A DNA stretch of 64,000 bases from CACIAM-69d sp001698445 (GTDB taxonomy: Bacteria; Cyanobacteriota; Cyanobacteriia; CACIAM-69d). Below, piece by piece: positions 43,907 through 52,601 of the stretch; position 1 is the first letter of the stretch; every line of letters begins with the position of its first letter. The stretch covers positions 109,187 to 173,186 of the forward strand of contig NZ_JAZAQF010000006.1 of NCBI RefSeq assembly GCF_043235035.1. The letters run 5' to 3'. Both the position numbers and the translations under genes were made by a program. The notes under the pieces are model-generated. The model saw nothing but the letters and a program-made list of their open reading frames with translations. It did no database searches and had not been told where the DNA came from.

Positions 43907-44560
43907 ATGACTCCTAACCCAACCCTCGCTGAAAAACTCACCCTGCGATCGCTTCGGGAACAGTTCGGCCTAACCTACACCGAAGAAGCCGCCTTTTTTC
44001 CCGAGTGGCGAGGGGCGATCAATACCCTCCAGCCCGCCGATCGCGATCTTTGTCAGCGGCTGCGGCAACGCTATCGCTACTACCTCGAAAACGATTTGCT
44101 GATCGAAGAGGGCATCAAAGTGATGCTGGTTGCGCCCTTGCTCGAAGCGGCCGGTTTGTTTGATGCACCGTTTCAAAGTCGGTTTGAAGAACCCGTTGCC
44201 TTGGAGCTTGTCAACGCCGATGAAGGGGCAATTGTCTATCGGGGCCGGATGGATACTTTAGTGGTGCCAGATCGCCTTTGGATTTTGGTGATTGAGTCCA
44301 AACGAATGAGCTTTAGCTTAGAAAATGGACTTGCTCAAATCTTGGGTTATATGTTGGCCAATCCCACGCCCGATCGCCCGGTATTTGGATTACTAACCAA
44401 TGGCGGCCATCATCGATTCTTGAAGCTACAGCGCTGCCAAGACCAATGGATCTATGCTGAGTCCGATGAATTTTGGGTGACGCGATCGGGCGATCTTGAT
44501 CGAGTATTAGCCATCCTCAAAACCTTGACCACTAACCTTGAGTCGGTTTGTCAGCCGTAA
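43907..44560 (+). CDS. Restriction endonuclease-like protein (HsdR N-terminal type)
   Basis: 217 residues. EEGIKVMLVAPLLEAAGLF, FEEPVALEL, YRGRMDTLVVPDRLWILVIESKR and GLAQILGYMLANPTPDRPVFGLLTNG form the PD-(D/E)xK fold of the type I HsdR N-terminal domain, with Asp in GRMDTL and ExK as ESKR. There is no helicase domain, so it is not a full HsdR. Such stand-alone proteins are frequent in cyanobacteria and are often annotated as restriction endonuclease subunit R; their activity is unproven. No methylase is adjacent. Confidence 0.85.
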   Translation: MTPNPTLAEKLTLRSLREQFGLTYTEEAAFFPEWRGAINTLQPADRDLCQRLRQRYRYYLENDLLIEEGIKVMLVAPLLEAAGLFDAPFQSRFEEPVALELVNADEGAIVYRGRMDTLVVPDRLWILVIESKRMSFSLENGLAQILGYMLANPTPDRPVFGLLTNGGHHRFLKLQRCQDQWIYAESDEFWVTRSGDLDRVLAILKTLTTNLESVCQP

Positions 44561-44664
44561 TTTTGTGGTTTCGTGAACCCGGCAACTGCCCAAGTTGGCA
44601 CATGCGTACCAAACCCCTAGCCGCGATGCCGATATTCTGAGGGCGATGTTGCTATGTCTTGTCC

Positions 44665-45543
44665 ATGACCGTAACCAGCTCCGACGCGATCGCCGCCCTC
44701 GAAGCCGCCAAAGCCAAAGTCATTGCGGAATTTGGTGACTGGACGAACCACAACATGCGCCTTGCTGACGGGTGCTACACGATCGCCCCTCAACCCACTC
44801 CCTCCGAACCCAAATTGCGCCGCATGACCCAAATCGTCATGGACTGGTGCGGCGGGTCTGTGGAAGGATTGCGAATTCTTGATCTGGCCTGCTTGGAAGG
44901 GATGTATGGCCTGGAGTTGGCCATGCAGGGCGCACAGGTGGTGGGCATTGAAGGACGCGAAGCCAACCTGGCCAAAGCCCGCTTCGTCAAAGACACCCTC
45001 GGCCTGTCCAACATCGACTTTTACTGCGACGACGTGCGGAACCTATCCGTGGAGCGCTACGGCCAGTTTGATGTGGTGCTGTGCTTGGGGATTTATTACC
45101 ACCTGGATGCGCCGGACGTGTTTCGGTTCATGGAGCAAATCGGCTCCGTTTGCACCAAGCTGGCGATCGTGGATACGCACGTCAGCCGCACCGCCGAAAC
45201 CCAACATACCTATGCGGGGCTGGAACTGTCGGGTTGCCGCTATGTGGAGCATGCGCCGGAAGCTTCCACGGACGATCGCCTGAAAATTCTTTGGGCTTCT
45301 TTGGACAACGACTACAGCTTTTGGTTAACGCGCCCGTCCCTGTTTAACCTGATGCAGCACTGTGGCTTCACGTCGATTTATGAGTGTCACTCGCCGCTGG
45401 TCGAAAAATTCGAGCAATTGCGGCGATCGGGGACGGGCGATCGAGCCACCTTCGTCGCCTTTAAGGGTCGCCCCGTGGCCCTCAAGTCCTCTGACCTCAG
45501 CAACGACAGCCGCCCCCTGCCCTGGCCGGAAATCCCCCGCTAA
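44665..45543 (+). CDS. Class I SAM-dependent methyltransferase
   Basis: 292 residues from ATG 44665 (TTG 44659 is upstream in frame). SAM site motif I LRILDLACLEGMYGLELA, acidic end of beta2 VVGIEGRE, FYCDDVRNL and FDVVLCLGIYYHL are in order. It resembles the tRNA U34 carboxymethyltransferase-like or sugar/lipid methylases (the DLACLEGMYGLE and GIYYHLD blocks), but the substrate is not identifiable. The N-terminal helix (FGDWTNHNMRLADGCYT) is family-conserved. No operon partner is close. Confidence 0.88.
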   Translation: MTVTSSDAIAALEAAKAKVIAEFGDWTNHNMRLADGCYTIAPQPTPSEPKLRRMTQIVMDWCGGSVEGLRILDLACLEGMYGLELAMQGAQVVGIEGREANLAKARFVKDTLGLSNIDFYCDDVRNLSVERYGQFDVVLCLGIYYHLDAPDVFRFMEQIGSVCTKLAIVDTHVSRTAETQHTYAGLELSGCRYVEHAPEASTDDRLKILWASLDNDYSFWLTRPSLFNLMQHCGFTSIYECHSPLVEKFEQLRRSGTGDRATFVAFKGRPVALKSSDLSNDSRPLPWPEIPR

Positions 45544-45600
45544 AGGCCAAAGAGCAGTGGATCGTGGCCCGCTCAGTCGGCGGGTTAAGGGGCTAGGCAT

Positions 45601-46239
45601 TTAGCGCCGGTAGTGCTGTTGGGCCCAGAGGGCCGCTTGGGTGCGATCGGCTACCTGTAGCTCACTCAAAATGCGACTGATGTGGTTTTTGACAGTGCCG
45701 TGGGCTAGATACAAAATCTGGGCGATTTCCTGATTGGTTTTGCCCTCGCCCAGCAGCCTGAGCACCGCCAATTCGCGATCGCTAAAACGCTGGGTTAGAT
45801 CAGTCGGGGCGATCGGTGGATGGGTGGCTAAATGCGCGAAAACTTTAGGGGCGATTGTGGGGCCCAGTTGACTATAGCCACGGTGGACGCTGCGAATTGC
45901 ATCGGCCACTTGTTTGGAGGGGGCGTTTTTGAGGATGTAGCCCAAGGCCCCTGCCTGGAGTGATTGCCAAATATAATCCTCGCGATCGAACGTGGTCAGC
46001 ACCAAAATTCGAATCCAAGGAAATCGCTGATGAATTTCCTGCGTTGCCCGAATTCCATTACAAATGGGCATTTCAATATCCATCAAAATAATGTCGGGTT
46101 GCTGCTGCTCGGCCAGGGCGATCGCCCTCTGGCCATTGTCCGCTTGACCCACAATTTCTAGATCCGTTTCTAGGGCCAGCAATGTGGCCAAGCCCTGCCG
46201 AAAGAGATCTTGATCATCAACCAATAGCAGCCGAATCAT
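45601..46239 (-). CDS. NarL/LuxR-family response regulator
   Basis: 212 residues. Receiver with VDDQDLFRQGLATLL, phosphoacceptor Asp in IILMDIEMPI, Thr in LVLTTFDRED and Lys in GYILKNAPSKQ; then LuxR-type HTH (FSDRELAVLRLLGEGKTNQEIAQILYLAHGTVKNHISRIL). It lies 6 nt downstream of a matching histidine kinase on the same strand, so the two form one operon and a two-component pair. The regulated genes may be the adjacent export pair (47.9-50.4 kb), a common arrangement, but this is inference. The output is unknown. Confidence 0.95.
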   Translation of the reverse strand: MIRLLLVDDQDLFRQGLATLLALETDLEIVGQADNGQRAIALAEQQQPDIILMDIEMPICNGIRATQEIHQRFPWIRILVLTTFDREDYIWQSLQAGALGYILKNAPSKQVADAIRSVHRGYSQLGPTIAPKVFAHLATHPPIAPTDLTQRFSDRELAVLRLLGEGKTNQEIAQILYLAHGTVKNHISRILSELQVADRTQAALWAQQHYRR

Positions 46240-46245
46240 AGCGGC

Positions 46246-47466
46246 TCAATCCTCAGGGGTTAATCCTAATGATCGGGGAATTGTGATGCGTAGGGTGGTG
46301 CCTTTTCCCGGTGCGCTAGCGATCGCAAACTGTCCGCCCAGGAGCTGCACTCGTTCCCGCATGCCGCGCAATCCATAGCCAGTTGTGGCCGCGCCCAGAT
46401 CAAAGCCTTGGCCATTATCCGTAATGTCCAAGGTGAGTGTGGATGCTGTGTAGTTGCCCAGCAAATCAACCCTCGAAGCCCGCGCATGTTTTTGGACGTT
46501 GGTTAACGCTTCTTGAATGATGCAATAAACCTGATGGCTCGTTTGGATATCGATCGCCGGTAGGTTCAGTCTTGAGGTAATGACCAGTGACTGGGTGTTG
46601 TGAATCTGATTGATTAACCGCTGCAAAGCCCCATCGAGCTGAAAGGAGGGATCACGGGTGGTTTGAACCGCTTGGTGTACGGCCTCTAAGCATTGACTGG
46701 CTAGGGTTTGGGCATGGTTGAGGGCGGTGGCCGCTTGATCGCGATCGCGCCCTTGCATCACTTGCACTAATTCGAGTTGCAGGCGAAGGGTAGTCAGTGC
46801 ATGGCCCAAGGAGTCGTGAATTTCGCGAGCAATGCGCGATCGCTCCAAGTCCGCCGCTAGGGTTTCCATGGCTTGGGCTAGGGCTTCCGATCGTTGGCGG
46901 CTGCGACGCTCAGCCATAATCAAAAAACCAATCACCATCACCAACGCACTGATGCTGATATATTCCACCGAACTCGACAAAATAATCGCCTGTGGTTTAT
47001 AAATCTCCTCCCACTGTTGCGATCGCGCGGTTTCAATGAACAACTTTTCAATGATAGGAATCGTCCACCAGACACAGAGCAAGTAACTAATTCCTGATCC
47101 TGTCACGAGATAAACAATGGCTTTTCGGTTAAACAAAAAACAACTTTTGATTAAAATTAAATATAAAAGCAAATGCAAATCGACTAGTAATAATTGCGCT
47201 CCTAGCACCAGTGATATTTCCAATCCAATATAGGTGTAACGTACCCAATGAGGTTGCTTGATGGGGAAAAAACAACTCAGCAGCCAAAAGACTGTAATAA
47301 ACACCAAAACTCTGCTGAATAAATCGGGCAAGGTCGGCAATTTATAAAAATACCAATCAATGCCATAGGCTAAGCCATACATTAAGAGCAAGATCCATTC
47401 TGCATAGCGCATCATGGGCCGTAATTTCAAAAAAGAGGAGCCAAAGTAGCTGCGTAGAGCTTTCAT
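46246..47466 (-). CDS. Membrane sensor histidine kinase (HisKA_3 type)
   Basis: 406 residues from the ATG at 47466; ATG 47418 (MMRYAEW) or the frame start at 47523 are alternatives. About six membrane segments (EWILLLMYGLAYGIDWYFY; VLVFITVFWLLSCFFP; and others) in the first 210 residues, no periplasmic domain, suggesting it senses a membrane state as DesK-like kinases do. Then REIHDSLGHALTTLRLQLEL with the phosphoacceptor His, ALTNVQKHARAS, ITDNGQGFD and GYGLRGMRERVQLLGG. It pairs with the NarL regulator 6 nt downstream. The stimulus is unknown. Confidence 0.93.
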   Translation of the reverse strand: MKALRSYFGSSFLKLRPMMRYAEWILLLMYGLAYGIDWYFYKLPTLPDLFSRVLVFITVFWLLSCFFPIKQPHWVRYTYIGLEISLVLGAQLLLVDLHLLLYLILIKSCFLFNRKAIVYLVTGSGISYLLCVWWTIPIIEKLFIETARSQQWEEIYKPQAIILSSSVEYISISALVMVIGFLIMAERRSRQRSEALAQAMETLAADLERSRIAREIHDSLGHALTTLRLQLELVQVMQGRDRDQAATALNHAQTLASQCLEAVHQAVQTTRDPSFQLDGALQRLINQIHNTQSLVITSRLNLPAIDIQTSHQVYCIIQEALTNVQKHARASRVDLLGNYTASTLTLDITDNGQGFDLGAATTGYGLRGMRERVQLLGGQFAIASAPGKGTTLRITIPRSLGLTPED

Positions 47467-47558
47467 CCTGCAATGCAGCGGGCAATTCCCACTGGAGAAT
47501 AGACTTCTTGCACGAATTAACACCCTCTGATCAAGATAGGCTAATTAACGATCATTTC

Positions 47559-47643
47559 GTAGGTTGGGTTGAGGTACGAAACCCAACAGCAGCAAGGCTT
47601 GCAGTGATCGAGTTGGGTTTCGCAAAGCTCAACCCAACCTACG
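47559..47643. repeat. Dispersed GTAGGTTGGGTT palindrome, full copy
   Basis: An 85-bp inverted repeat, with arms of about 29-31 bp starting GTAGGTTGGGTTGAGG and ending CTCAACCCAACCTAC around a 24-nt loop. One arm occurs again, identical over 29 bp, at 58798-58826. Such sequences are widespread in cyanobacterial and other genomes and may be REP-like elements mobilised in trans. Confidence 0.85.
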
Positions 47644-47766
47644 GAACAACCCAGTGTTTGAGTGTTTTTTCAGTCAATCAGGGATCTGGGAGCGGGATTT
47701 TGGATGAGGTTCTTGATTGATGCAAGAGGTCTATTGGGTCAAAGTCGCGAAGTCAGTCGTCGTAAC

Positions 47767-47784
47767 AAGGGGCTTAAGCTCCTT
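47767..47784. repeat. Central palindrome of the MITE-like element, isolated copy E
   Basis: AAGGGGCTTAAGCTCCTT matches the centre of copies B, C and D with one change, but the conserved ends (GAGGATGTCTGAAAAG) were not found around it. A decayed copy is likely. Confidence 0.5.
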
Positions 47785-47852
47785 GCTGCCTAACGATCTG
47801 GTGACGGTAACAATCATTTGATTTGACCAATCAAAATAAGCTTGGCGCGCTA

Positions 47853-49058
47853 CTAGGACGTTTTCAAGGCCGTAATCGGGTCGAGCTGGGCCGCTTGGCG
47901 AGCTGGAACCACCCCAAAAACCAGACCGATCGCACCGGAAATAGCCGTGACTACTACCACGACCGGCACAGGAACGGTGGGCTTGAAAGGAGTCAAGGTT
48001 CCGATCAGGGCCATGCCGCCCGCGCCCAGGGAAATGCCCACGACACCACCAGCCACGGACAAGATCGTGGCTTCAATTAAAAACTGCTGCAAGATGGCCT
48101 GGGGTGGAGCGCCGATCGCCTTGCGGAGACCAATTTCTTGGGTGCGCTCGGCAACGGAAACCAGCATGATATTCATGATCCCAATGCCGCCCACCAACAA
48201 GGAAATCCCCGCAATCAAGGTGAGCATTGTTCCCAACGCGCTAGTAATTTGCCCCAACAAGTCCTGAATGGATTTATTCGCCACCACTAAGAAATCCTGT
48301 TTGCCATGTAAGCGCGTCAATAGATTCGTGACTTGAAAAGCAGCCGATCGAATCTGGGCTTGGTCGCGGGCGGTGATCTCAATTTCATCGATCAGCAGGC
48401 CTTGGGGGACTCGTCGTCCCACGACTTGATGGGCCATGGTTGTGATTGGAATAAAGGCATTGGCATCGGGATTCACACCGAGAAATGCACCTTTTCTTTG
48501 GATGATGCCAATGATCTGAAAGCTCTGATTGTTAATTTGAATTTCTTGGCCGATCGGGTTGGTGCGATCGAACAGTTTCCGGGCCAGCTCTCCGCCCAAC
48601 ACCGCCACCTTGCGATCCTGACGTTGGGCGGCCTCGTCCCAAAAAATCCCCTGGGCCATGCGAATATTCCGCACCTTGAGAAAGGCGGGAGTGACTCCCT
48701 GCACCGTTGCCGTCACGGTGCGACTGCGATGGCCGATCACCAAGGAACTCGAAATCGTCGGTGACACCCATTGGACAGCGGGCGCTTGGGTGGCGATCAA
48801 GTCAGCTTCGGACAACAGCAAGCGCGGCACTTCACCGGTCAGTTCCTTGCTTTGTTGCTCACTCAAAAAAACGTATAGGGAGTTCGCACCCAAGGATTCC
48901 ACCTGGGCGGCCGTGAAATGTTGGGCCCCCCGACCCAGCCCCGCAGTGGCCACCACCGAAGCATTACCAATCACGATGCCCAGCATGGTCAGCAGGCTCC
49001 GCATTCGATGGCTGACCAAGGTGCCGATCGCCATGTTGAAGGTGTCTAGAGGGTTCAT
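47853..49058 (-). CDS. MacB/DevC-like ABC permease (no ATPase domain)
   Basis: 401 residues. The MacB_PCD plus FtsX layout: N-terminal helix MRSLLTMLGIVIGNASVVA, a large periplasmic domain (about 45-270), then three helices (GTMLTLIAGISLLVGGIGIMNIMLVSVAERTQEIGLRKAIGA; the coupling segment is in the last part). MacB proper carries an ATPase at its N-terminus; here it is missing, as in DevC-type systems that use a separate ATPase. Neither neighbour is an ATPase. It overlaps the stop of the HlyD-type gene by one base (TAATG). Substrate unknown; glycolipid, peptide or antibiotic export fits the family. Confidence 0.92.
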   Translation of the reverse strand: MNPLDTFNMAIGTLVSHRMRSLLTMLGIVIGNASVVATAGLGRGAQHFTAAQVESLGANSLYVFLSEQQSKELTGEVPRLLLSEADLIATQAPAVQWVSPTISSSLVIGHRSRTVTATVQGVTPAFLKVRNIRMAQGIFWDEAAQRQDRKVAVLGGELARKLFDRTNPIGQEIQINNQSFQIIGIIQRKGAFLGVNPDANAFIPITTMAHQVVGRRVPQGLLIDEIEITARDQAQIRSAAFQVTNLLTRLHGKQDFLVVANKSIQDLLGQITSALGTMLTLIAGISLLVGGIGIMNIMLVSVAERTQEIGLRKAIGAPPQAILQQFLIEATILSVAGGVVGISLGAGGMALIGTLTPFKPTVPVPVVVVVTAISGAIGLVFGVVPARQAAQLDPITALKTS

Positions 49059-50404
49059 TAGAAGCCGCTTCCTTCGGGATTATCAACACCCGGAATTACT
49101 TGGTTGATCGGAGGACTCAGCAGGACGCGATCGCCCGCTTGCAGACCCGATCGCACCTGGGCTTGGCTGCCACTTTCTGCGCCAATTTCCACGGTTTGGA
49201 AGCGTGCTTCCTGGTTCGGCACCACCCGCCATACGCCCTTGCGGCCATCCTTTTGGGTGACAAGGGCCGCGAGCGGCACCACCAACGCATTCCGAATCGG
49301 CTGGCCCAAAAACCCTAACTTGACGTTCATGCCGGCTTTTAAGATGTCCAGTCCCGTTTGCAAGGAAACTTTGATGCGAAAGGTGGTGACGTTGTTCTCC
49401 GGCACAGCCCGGGGTGCAATGCGATTGACCCGCCCCTGAAACGTGCGATCGGGATAGCTGTCGCTACGAATTTCGACGGCTTGGCCCTGGCGAATTTGGC
49501 CGATGGTGGTTTCGGGAATTTTGGCTTCGACTTCTAAACCACTGAAGAGTTCGGCAATGGCGGCGGAGGTGGCCCCGTCACTGCTGGATGCGGTGGTGGT
49601 GGGTGCCACAAAATCCCCCACATCGGCAAATCGGCGAGTGATGACTCCTTCAAAGGGCGATCGAATCAGCGTGTTTTGTAGCTGGATTCGCACGACTTGC
49701 AGTTGCGATCGCGCCTCAGCCACCTGCGCGCGGGCTTGGGCAATTTCCTCGGTGCGAAACCCTTGGCGCTGCTTGTGGAATTCCTGCTCGGCGGTGGCCA
49801 AGCTGGCTTTAGCCTGTTCAACGGTGGCGCGGGCGTTGCGGGCTTCCGTCAAAGTCTCATCCAAGGCATCTTGACTCAGTACGCCTTCGGTGGCCAAAAG
49901 TTGGCGGCGCTGCAGTTTTTGGGTGGCTAATTGCCACTTTCCTTCGGCCTCTTGCAACTGGGCTTGCTGCCGTTGCACCTCAGCTTGGGCCTTGGTGATG
50001 TCTTCAGGGCGATTTCCCGCTAATTTCAGTTGCAGTTCCGCCTGCGATCGCGCCAGGCCCGCTTGAGATTGTTTGACCTGCGCTTGTAGTTGCTCGCTGT
50101 CCATTTGGGCCACCACTTGCCCGGGCCGCACTCGATCGCCCTCGCGCACAAACAAGGCCGCCACCTTGCCGGCCTCCTTGGGGGCCAAGTTGACCTTACG
50201 CAGGGGCTGCACCACCCCATTGGCCTGGACTTGCACCACCAAATCTTGCCGCCGAACCAGGGTCGTGTCCTGGGTAAGATCCACCTTGGGGGCAGGTGCT
50301 GGGTGAGGGATCACCAGGGCGATCGCGCCCAAAAGGCCCAGAGCACCGAGGCCCCCAGCCCATAGCCGCCATTGCTGAAGCTTGAACCGAATTGCAGGTT
50401 GCAT
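49058..50404 (-). CDS. MacA/HlyD-type periplasmic adaptor
   Basis: About 448 residues from the ATG at 50404 (MQPAIRFKLQQWRLW), which precedes the membrane helix GGLGALGLLGAIALVIP; the open frame continues to 50554, but that part translates the 19-bp tandem repeats and is probably untranslated. Barrel-sandwich hybrid (VRRQDLVVQVQANGVVQPLRKVNLAPKEAG), long coiled coil (about 120-250), then membrane-proximal domains. It bridges the inner-membrane permease to an outer-membrane TolC-like exit. The next gene is the matching permease, translationally coupled at TAATG. The ATPase must be encoded elsewhere. Confidence 0.92.
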   Translation of the reverse strand: MQPAIRFKLQQWRLWAGGLGALGLLGAIALVIPHPAPAPKVDLTQDTTLVRRQDLVVQVQANGVVQPLRKVNLAPKEAGKVAALFVREGDRVRPGQVVAQMDSEQLQAQVKQSQAGLARSQAELQLKLAGNRPEDITKAQAEVQRQQAQLQEAEGKWQLATQKLQRRQLLATEGVLSQDALDETLTEARNARATVEQAKASLATAEQEFHKQRQGFRTEEIAQARAQVAEARSQLQVVRIQLQNTLIRSPFEGVITRRFADVGDFVAPTTTASSSDGATSAAIAELFSGLEVEAKIPETTIGQIRQGQAVEIRSDSYPDRTFQGRVNRIAPRAVPENNVTTFRIKVSLQTGLDILKAGMNVKLGFLGQPIRNALVVPLAALVTQKDGRKGVWRVVPNQEARFQTVEIGAESGSQAQVRSGLQAGDRVLLSPPINQVIPGVDNPEGSGF

Positions 50405-50505
50405 CGACGTTGCCCAAACCGGGATCAAATGCCACCCCATCACTCTAAAAAATCGCTCCCACGGCGACGACTGCCGCCGGTCATCAGTGCCCATGACTAG
50501 AGTCA

Positions 50506-50561
50506 CGATTTCCCACCGGTTGCCGTATTTCCCACCGGTTGTCGTATTTCCCACCGGCTGC
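50506..50561. repeat. Three tandem repeats of about 19 bp (TTTCCCACCGG)
   Basis: Three units CGATTTCCCACCGGTTGC, CGTATTTCCCACCGGTTGT and CGTATTTCCCACCGGCTGC in the leader between fabD and the divergent adaptor gene. The spacing of 18-19 bp between identical cores suggests a binding array or slippage. The unit includes the dyad ACCGGT. Confidence 0.8.
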
Positions 50562-50659
50562 TGTCAGGGGAGGATTGCCGGAAATTCCCCGCTAGCGCAA
50601 CGGGCCGGCCGCTTGGTATAAGCACCTTGTCTATACCGATGTGAATCACAGCAAACACA

Positions 50660-51538
50660 ATGGCAAAAACCCTCTGGATGTTCCCGGGCCAAGGCTCCCA
50701 AGCCGTTGGCATGACTGCCGACCTGCTCGACTCGCCGGCCGCCCAAGCGAAGTTGGCGATCGCGGATGAAATTTTGGGTTGGTCGGTGGCGGAGGTCTGC
50801 AACGGTGACGAGGCGCAACTCTCCCAAACCCAATACACCCAGCCTTGCCTATACGCGATCGAGGCGATCTTGGTTGATGCGCTGAAAGCCGCCGGTCAGA
50901 TGCCTGATTGGGTGGCAGGTCACAGTCTGGGGGAATACGTGGCCCTCTACGCGGCCGGGGCCTTCAGCTTTGAAACGGGTCTGAAGTTGGTGAAGCGGCG
51001 GGCGGAGTTGATGCAAGCGGCTTCCGGCGGCAAAATGGCGGCCATGATTGGGTTCAACCGTCCGGCCCTAACCGAGGCGATCGCCGCTACCGAGGGTGTG
51101 GTGCTGGCCAACGACAACAGCGATGCCCAAGTGGTAATTTCCGGAACGCCCGAGGCGGTGGATGCGATCCTGGGCAGCGTCAAAGCCAAGCGGGCTGTGC
51201 CCTTGGCCGTGTCCGGCGCGTTCCACTCGCCCTACATGGCGGAAGCATCGGCGGAATTTAACGAAATTTTGGCGGCCACGGATTTTGCGGACACGGCGAT
51301 CGGGGTGCTCTCCAACACTGACCCCACCCCGGAAACCAGCGGCGCGGCTTTGAAAGAACGGCTCTCGAAGCAGATGACCGGTTCGGTGCGCTGGCGGGAA
51401 ACGATGGTGATGTTGAACCAGGTGGCCTGCACGGAGGCGATCGAGGTGGGGCCGGGCAAGGTGCTGACGGGTTTGCTGAAGCGTGCCTGCCCCAACACCG
51501 CCCTGGTCAACATTGCCGCCCTCGCCGACATCGCTTAA
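50660..51538 (+). CDS. fabD: Malonyl-CoA:ACP transacylase
   Basis: 292 residues. Loads malonate onto ACP for fatty acid synthesis. WMFPGQGSQAVGM at the start, active Ser in GHSLGEYVALYAAG, and the catalytic His in SGAFHSPYM; EVGPGKVLTGLLKR near the end. Typical length. Other fab genes are not adjacent, as is usual when fabD is separated in some cyanobacteria (a plsX-fabH-fabD run is not seen here). ATG 50660 begins at the conserved N-terminus (MAKTLWMFPGQG), so the start is secure. Confidence 0.97.
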   Translation: MAKTLWMFPGQGSQAVGMTADLLDSPAAQAKLAIADEILGWSVAEVCNGDEAQLSQTQYTQPCLYAIEAILVDALKAAGQMPDWVAGHSLGEYVALYAAGAFSFETGLKLVKRRAELMQAASGGKMAAMIGFNRPALTEAIAATEGVVLANDNSDAQVVISGTPEAVDAILGSVKAKRAVPLAVSGAFHSPYMAEASAEFNEILAATDFADTAIGVLSNTDPTPETSGAALKERLSKQMTGSVRWRETMVMLNQVACTEAIEVGPGKVLTGLLKRACPNTALVNIAALADIA

Positions 51539-51684
51539 ATCTGCTTGCTGGTGACGTGATGGAGTGATCGCTAGTTATTCATAACAATCAATGGCAACTG
51601 GCGATCGATTCCATCAAAATGGGTATTAATCCAGTGAAAAAGTTCATCATCAACGCTTTATTTAAAAGAAGTTCTACAACAGCC

Positions 51685-51705
51685 TGTAGGGTGGGCACTG
51701 TCCAC
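51685..51705. repeat. Small dispersed palindrome (GTGGGCACTGTCCACC)
   Basis: GTAGGGTGGGCACTGTCCACC is a near-perfect palindrome of the GTGGGCAnTGCCCACC type known as a widespread bacterial repeat. One copy in this window, in the spacer upstream of the two unknown small genes. Confidence 0.55.
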
Positions 51706-51781
51706 CTAATAATTGCTTCATAGCATCTGCAATACGGCGTACTAACCGTTTTAGGTAAAAACTGTAAAAGCTCTACAACTG

Positions 51782-52063
51782 ATGAAAGTAATTTATCTAA
51801 CCCATGTTATTCAGTTTCTTCTGAATCTCTTTGCCCAAGCTCAAGATGATGTTCTGCTTTTGAAGCTGTCCGATGGTCGCGAATTTGTGTTGACCTCCGT
51901 TGAGCGACTGCAAAATTCGGCCGAGGATTTGACCACGGAGGTTCAGCAAATTACTCAAAATCCAGAACTGATGGCCCTGTTGCAAGAGCGCAAGACGGAT
52001 CGATCGCGCTTGAGTTTGGCGGATGCTTACGATCGCCTGGGTCTAGAACAGCCCGAGTCATAA
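51782..52063 (+). CDS. Unknown small protein, first of a pair
   Basis: 93 residues, ATG 51782. A hydrophobic N-terminus (MKVIYLTHVIQFLLNLFAQAQ), then DDVLLLKLSDGREFVLTSVERLQNSAEDL, and a helical Arg/Asp-rich end (LLQERKTDRSRLSLADAYDRLGL). The LLKLSDGREFVLTSVE block is like short antitoxin-type folds seen in cyanobacteria, but I do not assign a family. The next gene starts 10 nt downstream, so the two are co-transcribed. A toxin-antitoxin pair is possible; it is unproven. The first 20 residues may not be translated. Confidence 0.6.
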   Translation: MKVIYLTHVIQFLLNLFAQAQDDVLLLKLSDGREFVLTSVERLQNSAEDLTTEVQQITQNPELMALLQERKTDRSRLSLADAYDRLGLEQPES

Positions 52064-52073
52064 GCTGAGATTC

Positions 52074-52421
52074 ATGAATGATTTTCTAAGGCGACGAGAG
52101 CGGTATATGCGTGATAGTTTGGCGGTGCGTTTAGGTGGCATTGCGGCAAATTTGGCGCGGGTCAAATCCTTTGGTAAAAACCCTGATCATGGGCAGCTTA
52201 TTTCTAGTTTGCTGCGGGAAAGTGGTTGGTTTATTGAATGGGCAGCCCACGAGACCGATTTACCGGTGCCGATCGAGCTGGTGGCAATTCAGCGGCAGAT
52301 TGTTCAGTGGTTAGCCGATTGGCCGGTGCTGTGGCCAAATGCCGATCGCCGTCAGGTTGTGTTGGAGCGATCGAGCCTGTGGAGTCAATGGATTTTGGAG
52401 CGATCGGGCCTGTTGGACTAG
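52074..52421 (+). CDS. Unknown small protein, second of a pair
   Basis: 115 residues, ATG 52074. MNDFLRRRERYMRDSLAVRLGGIAANLARVKSFGKNPDHGQLISSLLRESGWFIEWAA, then a Trp-rich C-terminus (LADWPVLWPNADRRQ, LWSQWILERSGLLD). Mostly helical, no domain recognised. It lies 10 nt behind the preceding gene and is probably its functional partner. Many Arg and Trp could suit RNA or DNA contact. About 180 bp separate it from adhE, which has its own leader. Confidence 0.6.
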   Translation: MNDFLRRRERYMRDSLAVRLGGIAANLARVKSFGKNPDHGQLISSLLRESGWFIEWAAHETDLPVPIELVAIQRQIVQWLADWPVLWPNADRRQVVLERSSLWSQWILERSGLLD

Positions 52422-52601
52422 GGGAATGGTCACCAAGCTGAACGATGGTTTTGAGCGATCGGCGGCCGAGCGTTCCGTGAGACTTCGTAAAGGTTCGTTG
52501 CAACTCGGGCCAGCAAAACCTAAAAACTTGTCAACAAATCTAACCAAAATAAGGGGATCAACCTAGCGTAAAGGCAGAACGCCATTCCTGCGAGGTGCGT
52601 T

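Noticed and set aside
50405..50554. N-terminal extension of the HlyD-type adaptor
   Set aside because: It mainly translates the tandem TTTCCCACCGG repeats and precedes a normal start and membrane helix.
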